This document shows, piece by piece, positions 8,449 to 18,035 of a DNA stretch of 61,722 nucleotides. The DNA is taken from the NCBI GenBank assembly GCA_028874365.1, contig JAPPJZ010000007.1:1-61722 (forward strand), in the 5' to 3' direction. Numbering within the stretch: the stretch's first letter is position 1; the number at the start of each line of letters is the position of its first letter. The translations under genes and the position numbers were made by a program. A model generated the notes under the pieces. The model worked only from the letters and a program-made list of their open reading frames with translations. It did no database searches and had not been told where the DNA came from. This DNA is from Chloroflexota bacterium (GTDB lineage Bacteria > Chloroflexota > Dehalococcoidia > Bin125).

Positions 8449-9228
8449 ATGTCCGATCCGTACCAAGCACTCATCGACGACCTCGTCGCCGAGCAGCGTT
8501 ACCTCGACGCCCAACTCGCCGATCTTCCAGATGAAGTCTGGCAGAACGACACGCCCTGCCGAGGCTGGATGGTCCGCGATGTCATCTCCCACCTCGCCGA
8601 GGTCGATGAGTCGGCCACGAACGTGGCGAGCGGCGCCTCGCGCTCCATGTCCGGCGGCGAGCGCTCCGAGGACGGCACCCGCTCGACCCTGCAGGACAGT
8701 TCGCGCCATATGACTCGCGTCCAGCTCGTCGATTGGTGGCGCGCCGCCCGCGATCGGATGGAAGTCGCTCTGCGCGCCCGTGACGGACGCGATCGCCTGC
8801 CCTGGGCCGGACCGCCGATGAGCGCCCGCTCGTTCGCCACCGCCCGCCTGATGGAGTGCTGGTCGCACGGGCTCGACGCGCTAGACGGCGCGGGAGTCGA
8901 GCCGATCCACTCCGATCGGCTGCAGCACGTCGCCCATCTCGGCTTCATCACTCGAAACTTCGCCTATCAGACACGTGGTATGGAGCCGAACACCGATCCG
9001 CTCAGGATTGAACTCGTCCTCCCATCGGGCGCCGGCTGGTCGCGTGGCGAAGATGATGCCCCGAACCTGATCTCAGGATCTGCGGTCGACTTCTGCCGCG
9101 TCGCGACCCAGCGAGTCCACTACAGGGACACAGGTCTCAGCTACACGCCGGGCGCGGCCGAAGAGTTCCTCCAGGTCGCCCAGGCCTTCGCCGGCCCGCC
9201 CGGGGAAGGTCGTCCGCAACGCAGTTGA
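8449..9228 (+). CDS. TIGR03084-like metal-binding / mycothiol-dependent isomerase fold protein
   Basis: A 259-aa protein with a DinB-like four-helix N-terminal domain of the maleylpyruvate-isomerase superfamily. The signature WQNDTPCRGWMVRDVISHLA contains a likely metal-ligand His, and a second motif LMECWSHGLDALD carries another His and Asp. The overall pattern matches TIGR03084-type proteins. Members use or bind a metal and some need mycothiol; which applies here is unknown. The Shine-Dalgarno is weak. It stands 141 bp after the LLM gene on the same strand and may be in the same transcript. Confidence 0.8.
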   Translation: MSDPYQALIDDLVAEQRYLDAQLADLPDEVWQNDTPCRGWMVRDVISHLAEVDESATNVASGASRSMSGGERSEDGTRSTLQDSSRHMTRVQLVDWWRAARDRMEVALRARDGRDRLPWAGPPMSARSFATARLMECWSHGLDALDGAGVEPIHSDRLQHVAHLGFITRNFAYQTRGMEPNTDPLRIELVLPSGAGWSRGEDDAPNLISGSAVDFCRVATQRVHYRDTGLSYTPGAAEEFLQVAQAFAGPPGEGRPQRS

Positions 9229-9575
9229 CATCCGCGTTTGCGCCAACCCCAGCCGATCGCCGCCTCGCCAGTTGCATAGCATGTATGTTCGTATACGATG
9301 GCTCAACCGACGCATTCAGGGGTAGAACGGCGATTTCCTGGTGACCGACCGCATCACTGGATCCGACCATCCTCCCTTACCACGGCTGACAAAACCTGAC
9401 CATTCTGACCACCCGCGATCTGGCGATCTCCAGCGCTGCGCGGGCTCGGAGCCGACCTCTTTTCGTAGCGGGCCGAGAAGAAAATGTTCGCCTGACCACC
9501 CGTCAACCACTCGCCGGAACCGACCATCCTTCCGTCGACTGCACCGTAATCCGATCCCGAGTTAGCCTGCCGCAG
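9229..9575 (+). other. 347-bp gene-free region with GACCA repeats and a possible promoter
   Basis: I found no convincing gene here. A possible sigma-70-like promoter is TTGCAT (9272-9277), 16 nt, TACGAT (9294-9299). Five direct copies of GACCA start at 9365, 9398, 9407, 9494 and 9522, two of them within the longer CCGACCATCCT. They might be binding sites controlling the CoA-transferase genes that follow, or only compositional noise. Confidence 0.3.
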
Positions 9576-10814
9576 ATGCTCTCTCCTTACCGAATCATCG
9601 ACCTCACCGACGAGCGCGGCGTCCTCGCCGGACAGATGCTCGCCGACCTCGGCGCCGACGTGATCCAGGTCGAGCCGCCGACTGGATCGACAGGGCGTGG
9701 CATCGCACCCTTCTTCGCCGACCATCCCGGCGAATCGATCTACTGGGCCGCCTACACGAGAGGCAAGCGCGGCATCACCTGCGATCTCAGCGCCCCCCGC
9801 GGACGCGACCTGCTCCTCCGCCTTCTCGAGACGGCGGATTTCCTCATCGAATCCTCCGACATCGGCGTAATGGCCGAGCTCGGTCTGGACTACGAGGCCC
9901 TGCACGAGCGGTTTCCGAAACTGATCTACACATCGATCTCGGCATTCGGCCAGACCGGCCCCAAGGCGCACTACGTCGGCTCAGACCTCGCCATCTGGGC
10001 CGCCGGCACCCCGCTGCTGATGAGCGGCGACGACGATCGGGCGCCCGTCCGGATTTCCCAGCCGCAGGCCTGGGGACACGCCTCCGGCGACGCCGCCGGC
10101 GGCTCGATGCTGGCCCTACATGCCCGCCACCAGTCCGGGCGGGGACAACACGTCGACATCTCGGCGCAAGTGTCGGCCGCCCAGGCGACCCTGGCGCAGG
10201 TGTTGGCCCACCAGCTCGGAGCGGCCGACCCCGAACGCTACGGCGGAGGCGTCAAGATTCGAGGCCAGGCGATCCGCGGCACGGCCGACGTGGCCGACGG
10301 CTACATCGTGTTGCTGATGGGGCCCGGACCGGCGGTCGGACACTTCGCCAACCACGCCGTCAAGTGGTTGGTCGACATCGGCGCGGCGGAGCCGGAGCTG
10401 TTGGACGAAGACTTCGTTACGTACGCGGATCGCGCCGCGACCGGTAAGGCGGACCCAGCGCTGTTTCCCCGCATTCAGGACATCATGCGCGATGCCGTCG
10501 CCACCCGCACTAAGCAGCAGATGCTCGACATCTCGATCGAGTACGACCTGCTGCTTGCCCCGGTGCTCGACATCGTCGACCTCGGCAACAGCCCGCAGCT
10601 CGGGCATCGCAGCTTCTGGCAGGAGCTTGAGCACACCGACGGCCGGCGCGTTACGTATCCGGGGCCGCCGCTGAACATCCTCGTCGATGGAGAACAACAG
10701 GGCATATGCAGACGTCCGCCTCCGGAACTGGGTCAGCACAACGCTGAGGTGTATACCGAACTGGGGCTGAGCTCGGTCGACATCGACCGCCTGCGGTCGG
10801 AGGGCACAATATGA
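9576..10814 (+). CDS. CaiB/BaiF (class III) CoA-transferase, Asp-lacking subunit
   Basis: A 412-aa class III CoA-transferase. The fold is clear: YRIIDLTDERGVLAGQMLADLGADVIQVEPP at the start, KRGITCDLSAPRGRDLLLRL, and SGRGQHVDISAQ. Aligned by eye from the GRGQ motif back to Frc Asp169, the catalytic position is Trp166 (QAWGHASGDAAGG); the nearest acid is Asp172, six residues away. That suggests a non-catalytic or atypical subunit. Its stop overlaps the start of a second CoA-transferase gene as ATGA, so the two products are probably made in equal amounts and may form a heteromer. No clear ribosome binding site is visible before the ATG. Confidence 0.85.
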   Translation: MLSPYRIIDLTDERGVLAGQMLADLGADVIQVEPPTGSTGRGIAPFFADHPGESIYWAAYTRGKRGITCDLSAPRGRDLLLRLLETADFLIESSDIGVMAELGLDYEALHERFPKLIYTSISAFGQTGPKAHYVGSDLAIWAAGTPLLMSGDDDRAPVRISQPQAWGHASGDAAGGSMLALHARHQSGRGQHVDISAQVSAAQATLAQVLAHQLGAADPERYGGGVKIRGQAIRGTADVADGYIVLLMGPGPAVGHFANHAVKWLVDIGAAEPELLDEDFVTYADRAATGKADPALFPRIQDIMRDAVATRTKQQMLDISIEYDLLLAPVLDIVDLGNSPQLGHRSFWQELEHTDGRRVTYPGPPLNILVDGEQQGICRRPPPELGQHNAEVYTELGLSSVDIDRLRSEGTI

Positions 10815-12031
10815 CGCTGCCCGATGGCGTCGGACCGCTGGCCGGGGTCAAGATCCTCGACCTCAGTTGGATCGTGGCCGGACCAACCGTCGGTCGGGCG
10901 ATGGCCGACTACGGCGCGACAGTCATCAGGGTGGAGTCCCCGGCTCGTGTGGACACCGCGAGAGTCGTGGGCCCCTTCCACGGCGAGGAGCCCGGCGTCG
11001 AGAACTCCGGCCTGTACGGCAACGTCAACGCCGGCAAGTGGGGGCTAACGCTCGACCTGCGTGTGCCGGGTGGCCAGGACATCTTCCGCCGACTCGCCGT
11101 CTGGGCGGACATCGTCTGCGAGTCGTTTACCGCTGGCGTACTCGCTCGTTGGCAGCTCGACTACTCCCATCTGCGCGAACTCAAACCCGAGCTGATCATG
11201 CTCAGCAGCACCCTGCTCGGCCAGAACGGTCCCTACAACCAGGTCAGCGGATTCGGCAGCCAGGGAGCCGGCATGGCCGGCATCCAGGATCTCGCCGGCT
11301 GGCCCGATCGCGCCCCGGCCGGGCCCTTCGGTCCGTACACCGACTATCCCGCCCCGCGCTTCGCCCTGACCGCGCTGCTGGCCGCACTCGACCATCGATA
11401 CCGCACCGGCGAAGGCGTCTTCATCGATCAGGCCCAGGCCGAAGGCAGCATGCAGCTGCTCGCTCCCGCGTTGATCGATTACAAGAACGGCGGACCGGCG
11501 CTCGAGCGCCGCGGCAACGACGATCCCCAGATGTGTCCCCACGGCGTCTATCCCTGCTTCCTGCCCGATGGTCGCGAAGAGTCCTGGGTCGCCCTCGCTG
11601 TAGCGACGGACGAACAGTGGTCTCGCCTCGCCGACCTGCTCGGCGCCGACGGTTCGTTGTCATTCGAGCAGCGTCGGCAACGGCAGCCGGAGATCGATGC
11701 CGCCTTGAGCGGGTGGACATCGAGCCGTTTGGCAGCAGCGGTCGAGGAAACCCTTCAGGCCGCCGGCGTCTCCGCCCATCGCCTCTCCACCACGGAGGAC
11801 GCCGCCAACGACCCGCAACTCGCCCACCGCAACCACTTCCGACGCCTCCCACATTCCCTCCACGGCGAGACGGTGGTTGAGGGTCCCCGCTACATCCTCT
11901 CCGACACACCGATCCAACCAGCCCGACCCGCACCGCAGTACGGCGAACACAACGTACTCATCCTGAAAGATGTGCTCGGGCTAAGCGAAGCCGAGATCGG
12001 CGAACTCGCTGCGTCAGGCGCGCTGAGCTAG
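10811..12031 (+). CDS. CaiB/BaiF (class III) CoA-transferase, canonical subunit
   Basis: A 406-aa class III CoA-transferase moving CoA between organic acids through an aspartyl-CoA thioester. It has VKILDLSWIVAGPTVGRAMADYGATVIRVESP, KWGLTLDLRVPGGQD and RTGEGVFIDQAQAE. Asp178 in YTDYPAPRF aligns with catalytic Asp169 of formyl-CoA transferase. Its ATG overlaps the previous gene's stop (ATGA), indicating a coupled two-gene unit. It ends convergently with the GMC gene, the two stop codons sharing the palindrome CTAG (12028-12031). The substrate is unknown. Confidence 0.9.
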   Translation: MTLPDGVGPLAGVKILDLSWIVAGPTVGRAMADYGATVIRVESPARVDTARVVGPFHGEEPGVENSGLYGNVNAGKWGLTLDLRVPGGQDIFRRLAVWADIVCESFTAGVLARWQLDYSHLRELKPELIMLSSTLLGQNGPYNQVSGFGSQGAGMAGIQDLAGWPDRAPAGPFGPYTDYPAPRFALTALLAALDHRYRTGEGVFIDQAQAEGSMQLLAPALIDYKNGGPALERRGNDDPQMCPHGVYPCFLPDGREESWVALAVATDEQWSRLADLLGADGSLSFEQRRQRQPEIDAALSGWTSSRLAAAVEETLQAAGVSAHRLSTTEDAANDPQLAHRNHFRRLPHSLHGETVVEGPRYILSDTPIQPARPAPQYGEHNVLILKDVLGLSEAEIGELAASGALS

Positions 12032-13584
12032 ATCTCCGCCGTCATCCAATCGGCGATACGTTCACCGATCATCATGCACGTGAAGTTGGTGTTGGCACGC
12101 ACGATCGTCGGCATGATGCTGGCGTCGGCAACGCGAAGGCCTTGGACGCCATGCACTCGACCTTCCGTGTCAACCACCGCTGTCGAGCTGTCGGGACCCA
12201 TCGCACACGTGCAGGTGGGGTGGGCCATGCTGGTCGTGGCCTGGTGAATCCACTCGTCCAGGCGATCGTCGTCGTCAATCGTCTCCTGATCCAGGTCGAA
12301 CGCACCGCTGTGATACTGCGCCAGCGCCGGCGTCTGTGCGAGTTGCCAGGCGATGCGGGTGCCCTCTCGCAGGCGCTCACGATCCGACTCGTCTTCGTCG
12401 AACCTCAAATCAATCACCGGCTGTTCGCGATAGTCCGCACTCGCGAGCGTGATCGAGCCATAGGAGTTGGGCAGCTGCACCCCGGGAGCGATACCAAAGA
12501 CCCACTGCGCCTCATCGCCCTCCGCTCCCTTCCAGGCGCCGAACCACGAGCCTGGCTCGCGCAACACATGTCCGAGCAGGTACACCTGCATGTCGTTGAA
12601 CTCACCGGTAGCCGACGTGTAGCGGAGCAAGGTTTGAATGATCGGACTCTGAGGATCAACCGCCCCCGGCGTGGGACGCAGCATCAGCGGCGTCATCGCA
12701 TGGTCCATGAGACGCTTGCCGACGCCCGGCAAGTCGACTTCCGACGGAATTCCCAGCTCGGACAACTCCGCGGCCGGACCGACGCCGGAGCGCAACAGAA
12801 TCGCCGGACTCATGATCGCTCCGGCCGAGAGCACGATCTGGCGAGCATTGACACGTTGCAACTCGCCGTCGCACTCTACCGACAGCCCAACAGCGCGGCC
12901 GTCCTCGAACAACACGCGGTCAACCAGGCAGCCGCCCCTGATCGTCAGATTCAGCCGGTTGCGCGCCCGCGAGAGGTAGCCCATGTTCGCCGACCAGCGA
13001 GTCCGGAACTCCGGCCCGTCGCGGTTCATCGCCGCTGTCGAGATTCCCGTGCTCTGCGGATCGTTCTGATCGTTCGTCTCTTCAAACCCAAGCGCAACGC
13101 ACGCGTCGTAGAAGCCTCGTTGCAGTCGATCAATCTCGTCCAGCCGCCATCGGCGCACCGGTATCGGGCCGTTGTGGCCGTGAAAGTCGCCGCCTTCGTC
13201 CTTGTCGTCCTCGATGCCGCGGAAGAACGGCAGGCAGTGCTCCCACGACCATCGCTCGTCGCCGGTCATCGCGGCCCAGGTGTCGTAGTCGGCTGGCGCT
13301 CCGCGAATCGCTACGCCGGTGTTGACCGCAGACGATCCTCCGACCAGTTTGCCGCGGGGCATGGGCTGTTCCCGCTGCGGCACGAACGTGGCGTTCAATC
13401 CCCAGTCGTGCCGTTCCACTCACGGCTCGTGGATGCTTCTGATATCGAACGGAAGCTCCTCCAGCGTCCGATAGTCGGGACCGGCGTCAAGCAGCAACAC
13501 CGATCTCGACCGGTCCTCGCTCAGCCGGCTCGCCAGAACCGCGCCCGACGATCCTGCTCCCACAATGACGACGTCATAATCCAT
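12028..13584 (-). pseudogene. GMC-family FAD oxidoreductase interrupted by an in-frame TGA
   Basis: This is a choline dehydrogenase/glucose oxidase type flavoprotein gene of 518 codons from the ATG at 13584. The N-terminus [20 protein letters not shown] is a full ADP-binding motif, but codon 55 (13422-13420) is TGA where the tandem paralogue has Ser ([11 protein letters not shown] against HEP-stop-VERHDWG). After it, 463 codons remain open and well conserved, including [38 protein letters not shown], the His-bearing [13 protein letters not shown] and [13 protein letters not shown] right after the stop has no ribosome binding site and would give a protein lacking the FAD-binding strand. A recent nonsense mutation or a sequencing error fits best. 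Confidence 0.8.
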
Positions 13585-13723
13585 CGGGTCTCTCCTCAAC
13601 CGCGAGGCCGAGGCTAGAACATTCGAGAGGCAGTCGGCGCCTACGGAATCAAGCTCAGTCGAGGCTGTCGTGATTAGCGGGCGTTGAACGTTGCGGCTTC
13701 GATTCGTTGGTGCTCGACGCCGA

Positions 13724-15289
13724 TCAGCCCTCCGCGGACATCCACTCTGCGACGCGTTCGCCCATCATCATGCAGGTGAAGTTGGTGTTCGCTCGGACCA
13801 GCGTCGGCATGATCGAGCCGTCGACGACCCTGAGATTCTCGACCCCGTGAACGCGTCCTTCGCTATCGACCACCGCGCCTTCAGACGGGTCGGGGCCCAT
13901 CGGGCAGGTGCACGTTGGGTGGGCCATGCTGGTTGCCGTGGCGTGGATCCACTCGTCCAGCTTCTCGTCGTCCTCAACAGTCTCCTGGTCGATGTCGATC
14001 GCGCCCTGGTGGAACGAACTCAACTCGTCGGAGTGAGCCAGATTCCACGCGAGCCGTGCGCCTTCACGCAGGCGCACGCGATCCCCCTCATGCTCGTCAA
14101 ACTTCAGGTCGATCTGAGGATGCTCCGTGTAGTCCGCGCTCTGCAGGGTCACCGAGCCGAACGAGTTTGGCAGCTGCACCCCCGGTGCGATACCCCAGAC
14201 CCAGTCCGACTCTGGCGCCTGCTCATCTTCTCCGACCCAGGCGCCGAATCTCGCTTCCGGACCAATCAGGATATGGCCGAGCAGATACACCTGCATGTCA
14301 TTGAACTCACCCGTCGCCGAGGTGTAACGCAGGAGTGTCTGCGCCAGCGGTCGGTCGGGATCAACCGTTCCCGGAGTGGGCCAGAAGAGCATCGGCGTCA
14401 TCGGATGATCCATCAGGTGCTTGCCCACGCCGGGCAGGTCGACGACCGACGGGATGCCCAACTGCGCCAGTTCCTCGGCCGGACCGACGCCGCTGCGCAG
14501 GAGGATCGCCGGACTCATGATCGCCCCGGCGCAGAGCACGATCTGCTTGCCTCGGACCTCCTGCAGTTCGCCGTCGCATTCGACGGCGAGACCGACGGCG
14601 CGACCATTCTCAAAGAGGACTCGATCGACCAAACAGTGCCCTCGCACGGTCAGGTTGAGCCGGTTGCGAGCCTGTGAGAGGAAGCCAAGATTCGCCGACC
14701 AGCGCGTCATCCGGCCGGGGCCGTCGCGATTCATCGCGAGCGGCGAGATGCCGGTCGATTCGGGGTCGTTCTGGTCGTTCGTTTGCTCGAAGCCAGAGGC
14801 GACGCAGGCATCGTAGAAACCCCGCTGAACGGGCTCCATCTCGTCGAGCGTCCAGCGTCGAACGGGTATCGGGCCGCCCTGACCGTGGAAGTCGCCGCGC
14901 TCGTCCTTGTCGTCCTCAATGCCGCGGAAGTAGGGCAGGCACTCCGACCAGGCCCAGCGATCGTCGCCGGTCATCTCCGCCCAGACGTCGTAGTCGCCGG
15001 GCGCGCCACGAATCGCGACCCCGGTGTTGACGGCCGAAGAGCCGCCGACCAGCTTCCCTCGCGGCAGCGGAGCATCGCGTCCCGGCACGAACGTCGCATC
15101 GAAGCCCCAGTCGTGTCGCACGACCGAGGGCTCGTGGATGCTATTGATGTCGGAAGGAAGCGCGTCGAGTGATGCATAGTCCGGTCCGGCGTCGAGCAAC
15201 AGGACCGATCGTGAGCGGTCCTCGCTCAACCGGGTCGCCATGACCGCGCCCGACGATCCGGCCCCCGCAATGATGACGTCGTATTCCAT
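13724..15289 (-). CDS. GMC-family FAD-dependent oxidoreductase
   Basis: A 521-aa flavoprotein predicted to oxidise an alcohol. It has the N-terminal FAD motif [20 protein letters not shown], the GMC signature in [20 protein letters not shown], a second motif [18 protein letters not shown], and the C-terminal catalytic region with [13 protein letters not shown] and [14 protein letters not shown]. The ATG at 15289 has GGGGAG 5 nt upstream; a GTG at 15304 is a less likely start. It is a close tandem duplicate of the interrupted gene that follows. It lies 24 nt after the last of three MFS genes on the same strand, which suggests one transport-plus-oxidation operon. Confidence 0.92.
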   Translation of the reverse strand: MEYDVIIAGAGSSGAVMATRLSEDRSRSVLLLDAGPDYASLDALPSDINSIHEPSVVRHDWGFDATFVPGRDAPLPRGKLVGGSSAVNTGVAIRGAPGDYDVWAEMTGDDRWAWSECLPYFRGIEDDKDERGDFHGQGGPIPVRRWTLDEMEPVQRGFYDACVASGFEQTNDQNDPESTGISPLAMNRDGPGRMTRWSANLGFLSQARNRLNLTVRGHCLVDRVLFENGRAVGLAVECDGELQEVRGKQIVLCAGAIMSPAILLRSGVGPAEELAQLGIPSVVDLPGVGKHLMDHPMTPMLFWPTPGTVDPDRPLAQTLLRYTSATGEFNDMQVYLLGHILIGPEARFGAWVGEDEQAPESDWVWGIAPGVQLPNSFGSVTLQSADYTEHPQIDLKFDEHEGDRVRLREGARLAWNLAHSDELSSFHQGAIDIDQETVEDDEKLDEWIHATATSMAHPTCTCPMGPDPSEGAVVDSEGRVHGVENLRVVDGSIMPTLVRANTNFTCMMMGERVAEWMSAEG

Positions 15290-15313
15290 CCGACTCCCCT
15301 TCACTCGAGTTGC

Positions 15314-16630
15314 TCAGTCGCGAGCCTGAGGGTAAGACATCGACGGCTGTCGCTGGTCAACGTCCGGTGGGTCGTCCGGCAGTCTGGGACGCGTCGCCAA
15401 TGCCAACCAGGCCAGACCGCTCGCCGTCCCGATGCCGGCCACCAGGAACGGCAGCGCCCAGCCGTCGCTGACATCGCGCAGCGCGCCGGTTAGCAGGCTC
15501 CCTCCGGCCGAGTAAACCATCATCACCACCGAGGCCCAGCCCATGATCTGTCCGATGTTTGCAGCGCCGAAATAGTCGGCGCGCAACGTATTGATGTTCG
15601 GACCGCGACCGCCCCAGGCGGTCCAGTGCAGGATCGCGCCGAGGATGATCATCGGGAACGAATCGGCGATCGCGAGCACGACCGCCGCCGCGGCGTGTCC
15701 CGCCAGGCACATGGCGATGATCACCCGTTTCGAGATGACGTCACCGGCATAGCCACCGATTAGTTGGGCGGCGATCTGACAGACCGTGCCGATCACGATC
15801 GCAATTGCAGCGTGGCCCGGCCCCAATCCGTCGATCTCGCCCACTCGCAAGACGAAGAAACCGCTCACCGCCGCAACCATCAGCAGCGGCGATCCATGGG
15901 CGAACGACAGCGCCCAGAACGAGCGCGTGCGCAGCGCCTCGCGGGTCGTGAAATCACGGCGCTGTTGAATGGGCGGAGTCGGCGCGTCCGGCCTCGCGAC
16001 CGTCGCCGCGCGCGCCGGCTCGGGCAGTTCTCCCCTATCCGACGGCCTGACAATCAGCGTGGCAATCAGTTGACCCGCGACAAACAGCAGGACTCCGGAT
16101 CCAATCGAGGTAGCGCGCCAACCGACGCCGTCGATCAGAAATGAGATCAGCGGCGCGGTGAAGCTGCCGATTGCCAGGCCCGTCATCAGATATCCCATGG
16201 CCCGAGCGCGAGTGCGCTGGAACCAGTGCACCACCGCAACCGTCAGCGTCATGAAACCGCCAACCCCCGCACCGATCGAGACGATGAAGTAGAAGATGAA
16301 GAACGTCGCCTGGTTGGTGATGAAGCCAAACAGGATCAAGCCGAGCGCGGTGGAAGCGATGCCGAAGCGCATCATCATGCGCGGACCGAAGCGGTCGATC
16401 GCCCAGCCCTGAAGCGGCCCAAGCGCGCCCGCTTCAATCCGCGTCATCGCCAGGGCGATGCCGAACAGCGTTGCCGACCACATGAACTCGTCCTGCAGCG
16501 CAGCGACGTAGAAGCCGGTGGCGTGCATGACTAGGCCGCCGAGCAGGATCTGAACGACGATCCCGCCGGAGACGATGTACCAGCCGAAGAAGGCGCGACC
16601 CGTGGCGAAGCGGCGCAGCACTCCGATCAA
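15314..16630 (-). CDS. MFS transporter (monocarboxylate/OFA-like), paralogue 1
   Basis: A 438-aa major facilitator with about 12 hydrophobic segments. It opens with FFGWYIVSGGIVVQILLGG, as do its two upstream paralogues, and has the loop GALGPLQGWAIDRFGPRMM between early helices. The central cytoplasmic loop (about 200-235) is basic and Pro-rich and includes DFTTREALRTRSFWALS, also shared by the paralogues. The family includes organic-anion and monocarboxylate carriers; the substrate is unknown. The start is uncertain: TTG at 16630 or GTG at 16621. Gaps of 24 nt on each side suggest operon transcription with MFS 2 and the GMC gene. Confidence 0.88.
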   Translation of the reverse strand: MIGVLRRFATGRAFFGWYIVSGGIVVQILLGGLVMHATGFYVAALQDEFMWSATLFGIALAMTRIEAGALGPLQGWAIDRFGPRMMMRFGIASTALGLILFGFITNQATFFIFYFIVSIGAGVGGFMTLTVAVVHWFQRTRARAMGYLMTGLAIGSFTAPLISFLIDGVGWRATSIGSGVLLFVAGQLIATLIVRPSDRGELPEPARAATVARPDAPTPPIQQRRDFTTREALRTRSFWALSFAHGSPLLMVAAVSGFFVLRVGEIDGLGPGHAAIAIVIGTVCQIAAQLIGGYAGDVISKRVIIAMCLAGHAAAAVVLAIADSFPMIILGAILHWTAWGGRGPNINTLRADYFGAANIGQIMGWASVVMMVYSAGGSLLTGALRDVSDGWALPFLVAGIGTASGLAWLALATRPRLPDDPPDVDQRQPSMSYPQARD

Positions 16631-16654
16631 CGTAGCGTGCGCCCGGACACAGGC

Positions 16655-18007
16655 TCATGCGCCTCCGGGTCGGTTTGGACGAGACACGGCGATGAGTCGC
16701 GCAGAGCCCGGCGTCAGTTGCCTCGCTGCAGCCACAACCCGGGCAAGTGGCGGCTGTGTCGCCATCGCGACCCAGAGCAATCCCGAGCCGGCCCCAATGC
16801 CGACGACGAGGAAGCCCAGCATGAAGTCGCCGGTCACGTCGCGAAGCGTGCCGACAATGATTGAGCCGGCCACCATGAACAGCATCATCACGGTCGAGGA
16901 CCAGCCCATGATCTGGCCGAAGGCGGACGTGCCGAAGTAATCGGCGCGCAGTGCCGTGATCAATGGTCCTCGCGCGCCCCAGGCCAGACCATTGATCACC
17001 GAACAGAGCATGACCAGCAGGTAGCTGTCGGCGATCCCGAGCAGCACGCCGGCCGCGCCGTGACCGACCATGCAGAAGAGCAAGATCAGGCGCTTCGAGA
17101 TCACGTCACCCAGATATCCCATCGTCAACTGACCGACGAGTTGGCAGGCAGACATCACGAGCCAGGCCAAGCCGGCGTCCGCAGCCGAGAGGCCTTCGAT
17201 CTCCTGCACGCGTGTCGCGAAGTAGACCATCATCCCTGATACGACCATGAGCGGTGCGCCGTGCGCCAGAGAGAGAGCCCAGAACGAACGCGTGCGCAAC
17301 GCCTCGCGAGCCGTGAAATCGCGATGTCGGTATGAACTCGCCGTCCTGGCTGCCGAGGATCCTGCCGATTGCGACCCCGCCTTAGCCGGGGCCGGACCGC
17401 CGTCGGGCTCCATGCCCATGTCTCGTGGATGCCGTACGAACAGCGAGGACAGCGCAAGCCCGACCACCAACAGCACAACCCCGGTACCGAAGGCCGTCCA
17501 GCGCCAGCCGACCGCGTCGATCAGCACGCCCACGACCGGCGCGAAGAATCCGCCCAGGCCGAAGCCCATCGCCATGAATCCCAGCGCGCGCGACCGGAGC
17601 CGCTCGAACCAGGTCACGGTGACCACGGAGATCGTCATGAAGCCGCCGACAGACGCCCCGATCGAGATCAGGAAGTAGAAGCCGATGAAGCTGCCTTCGT
17701 CCCACAATCTGCTGAACGCCAGCATGCCAACGGCCGTGAAGCCGACGCCCCAGCGGATCATCGTCTTCGGACTGAACCGATCGATCAGCCAGCCCTGGAG
17801 CGGCCCCAGCACACCGCTCTCCACCCGTGTCAGCGTGAAGGCGAACGCGAACAGCGACGCCGACCACAGGTACTCCGCCTTGAGTTCGGCCACGTAGAAG
17901 CTGAAGGAATGGAAGACCAGCCCGCCGATCAGCATGTTGATCACCATGCCGGCGGCGACGATGTACCAACCGAAGAACAGGTTGCGCGGGTTCAGGCGCG
18001 AGCGCAT
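16655..18007 (-). CDS. MFS transporter (monocarboxylate/OFA-like), paralogue 2
   Basis: A 450-aa inner-membrane major facilitator and the middle member of a tandem triplet. It begins with ATG at 18007 and LFFGWYIVAAGMVINMLIGG, has ESGVLGPLQGWLIDRFSPKTM between helices 2 and 3, and DFTAREALRTRSFWALSLAHGAPL after the central loop. Late helices carry WGARGPLITALRADYFGTSAFGQIMGWSS, a segment nearly identical in all three copies. This points to recent duplication followed by divergence of the substrate site. It is probably co-transcribed with the flanking MFS genes (gaps 28 and 24 nt). Confidence 0.9.
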   Translation of the reverse strand: MRSRLNPRNLFFGWYIVAAGMVINMLIGGLVFHSFSFYVAELKAEYLWSASLFAFAFTLTRVESGVLGPLQGWLIDRFSPKTMIRWGVGFTAVGMLAFSRLWDEGSFIGFYFLISIGASVGGFMTISVVTVTWFERLRSRALGFMAMGFGLGGFFAPVVGVLIDAVGWRWTAFGTGVVLLVVGLALSSLFVRHPRDMGMEPDGGPAPAKAGSQSAGSSAARTASSYRHRDFTAREALRTRSFWALSLAHGAPLMVVSGMMVYFATRVQEIEGLSAADAGLAWLVMSACQLVGQLTMGYLGDVISKRLILLFCMVGHGAAGVLLGIADSYLLVMLCSVINGLAWGARGPLITALRADYFGTSAFGQIMGWSSTVMMLFMVAGSIIVGTLRDVTGDFMLGFLVVGIGAGSGLLWVAMATQPPLARVVAAARQLTPGSARLIAVSRPNRPGGA

Positions 18008-18035
18008 TGGCCCAGTATCAGGTATCCCGCAGCGA

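Noticed and set aside
13360-13440. Selenocysteine coding at the TGA of the GMC gene
   Set aside because: GMC enzymes are not known selenoproteins, the paralogue has Ser rather than Cys at this position, and no convincing SECIS-like hairpin was seen just downstream.
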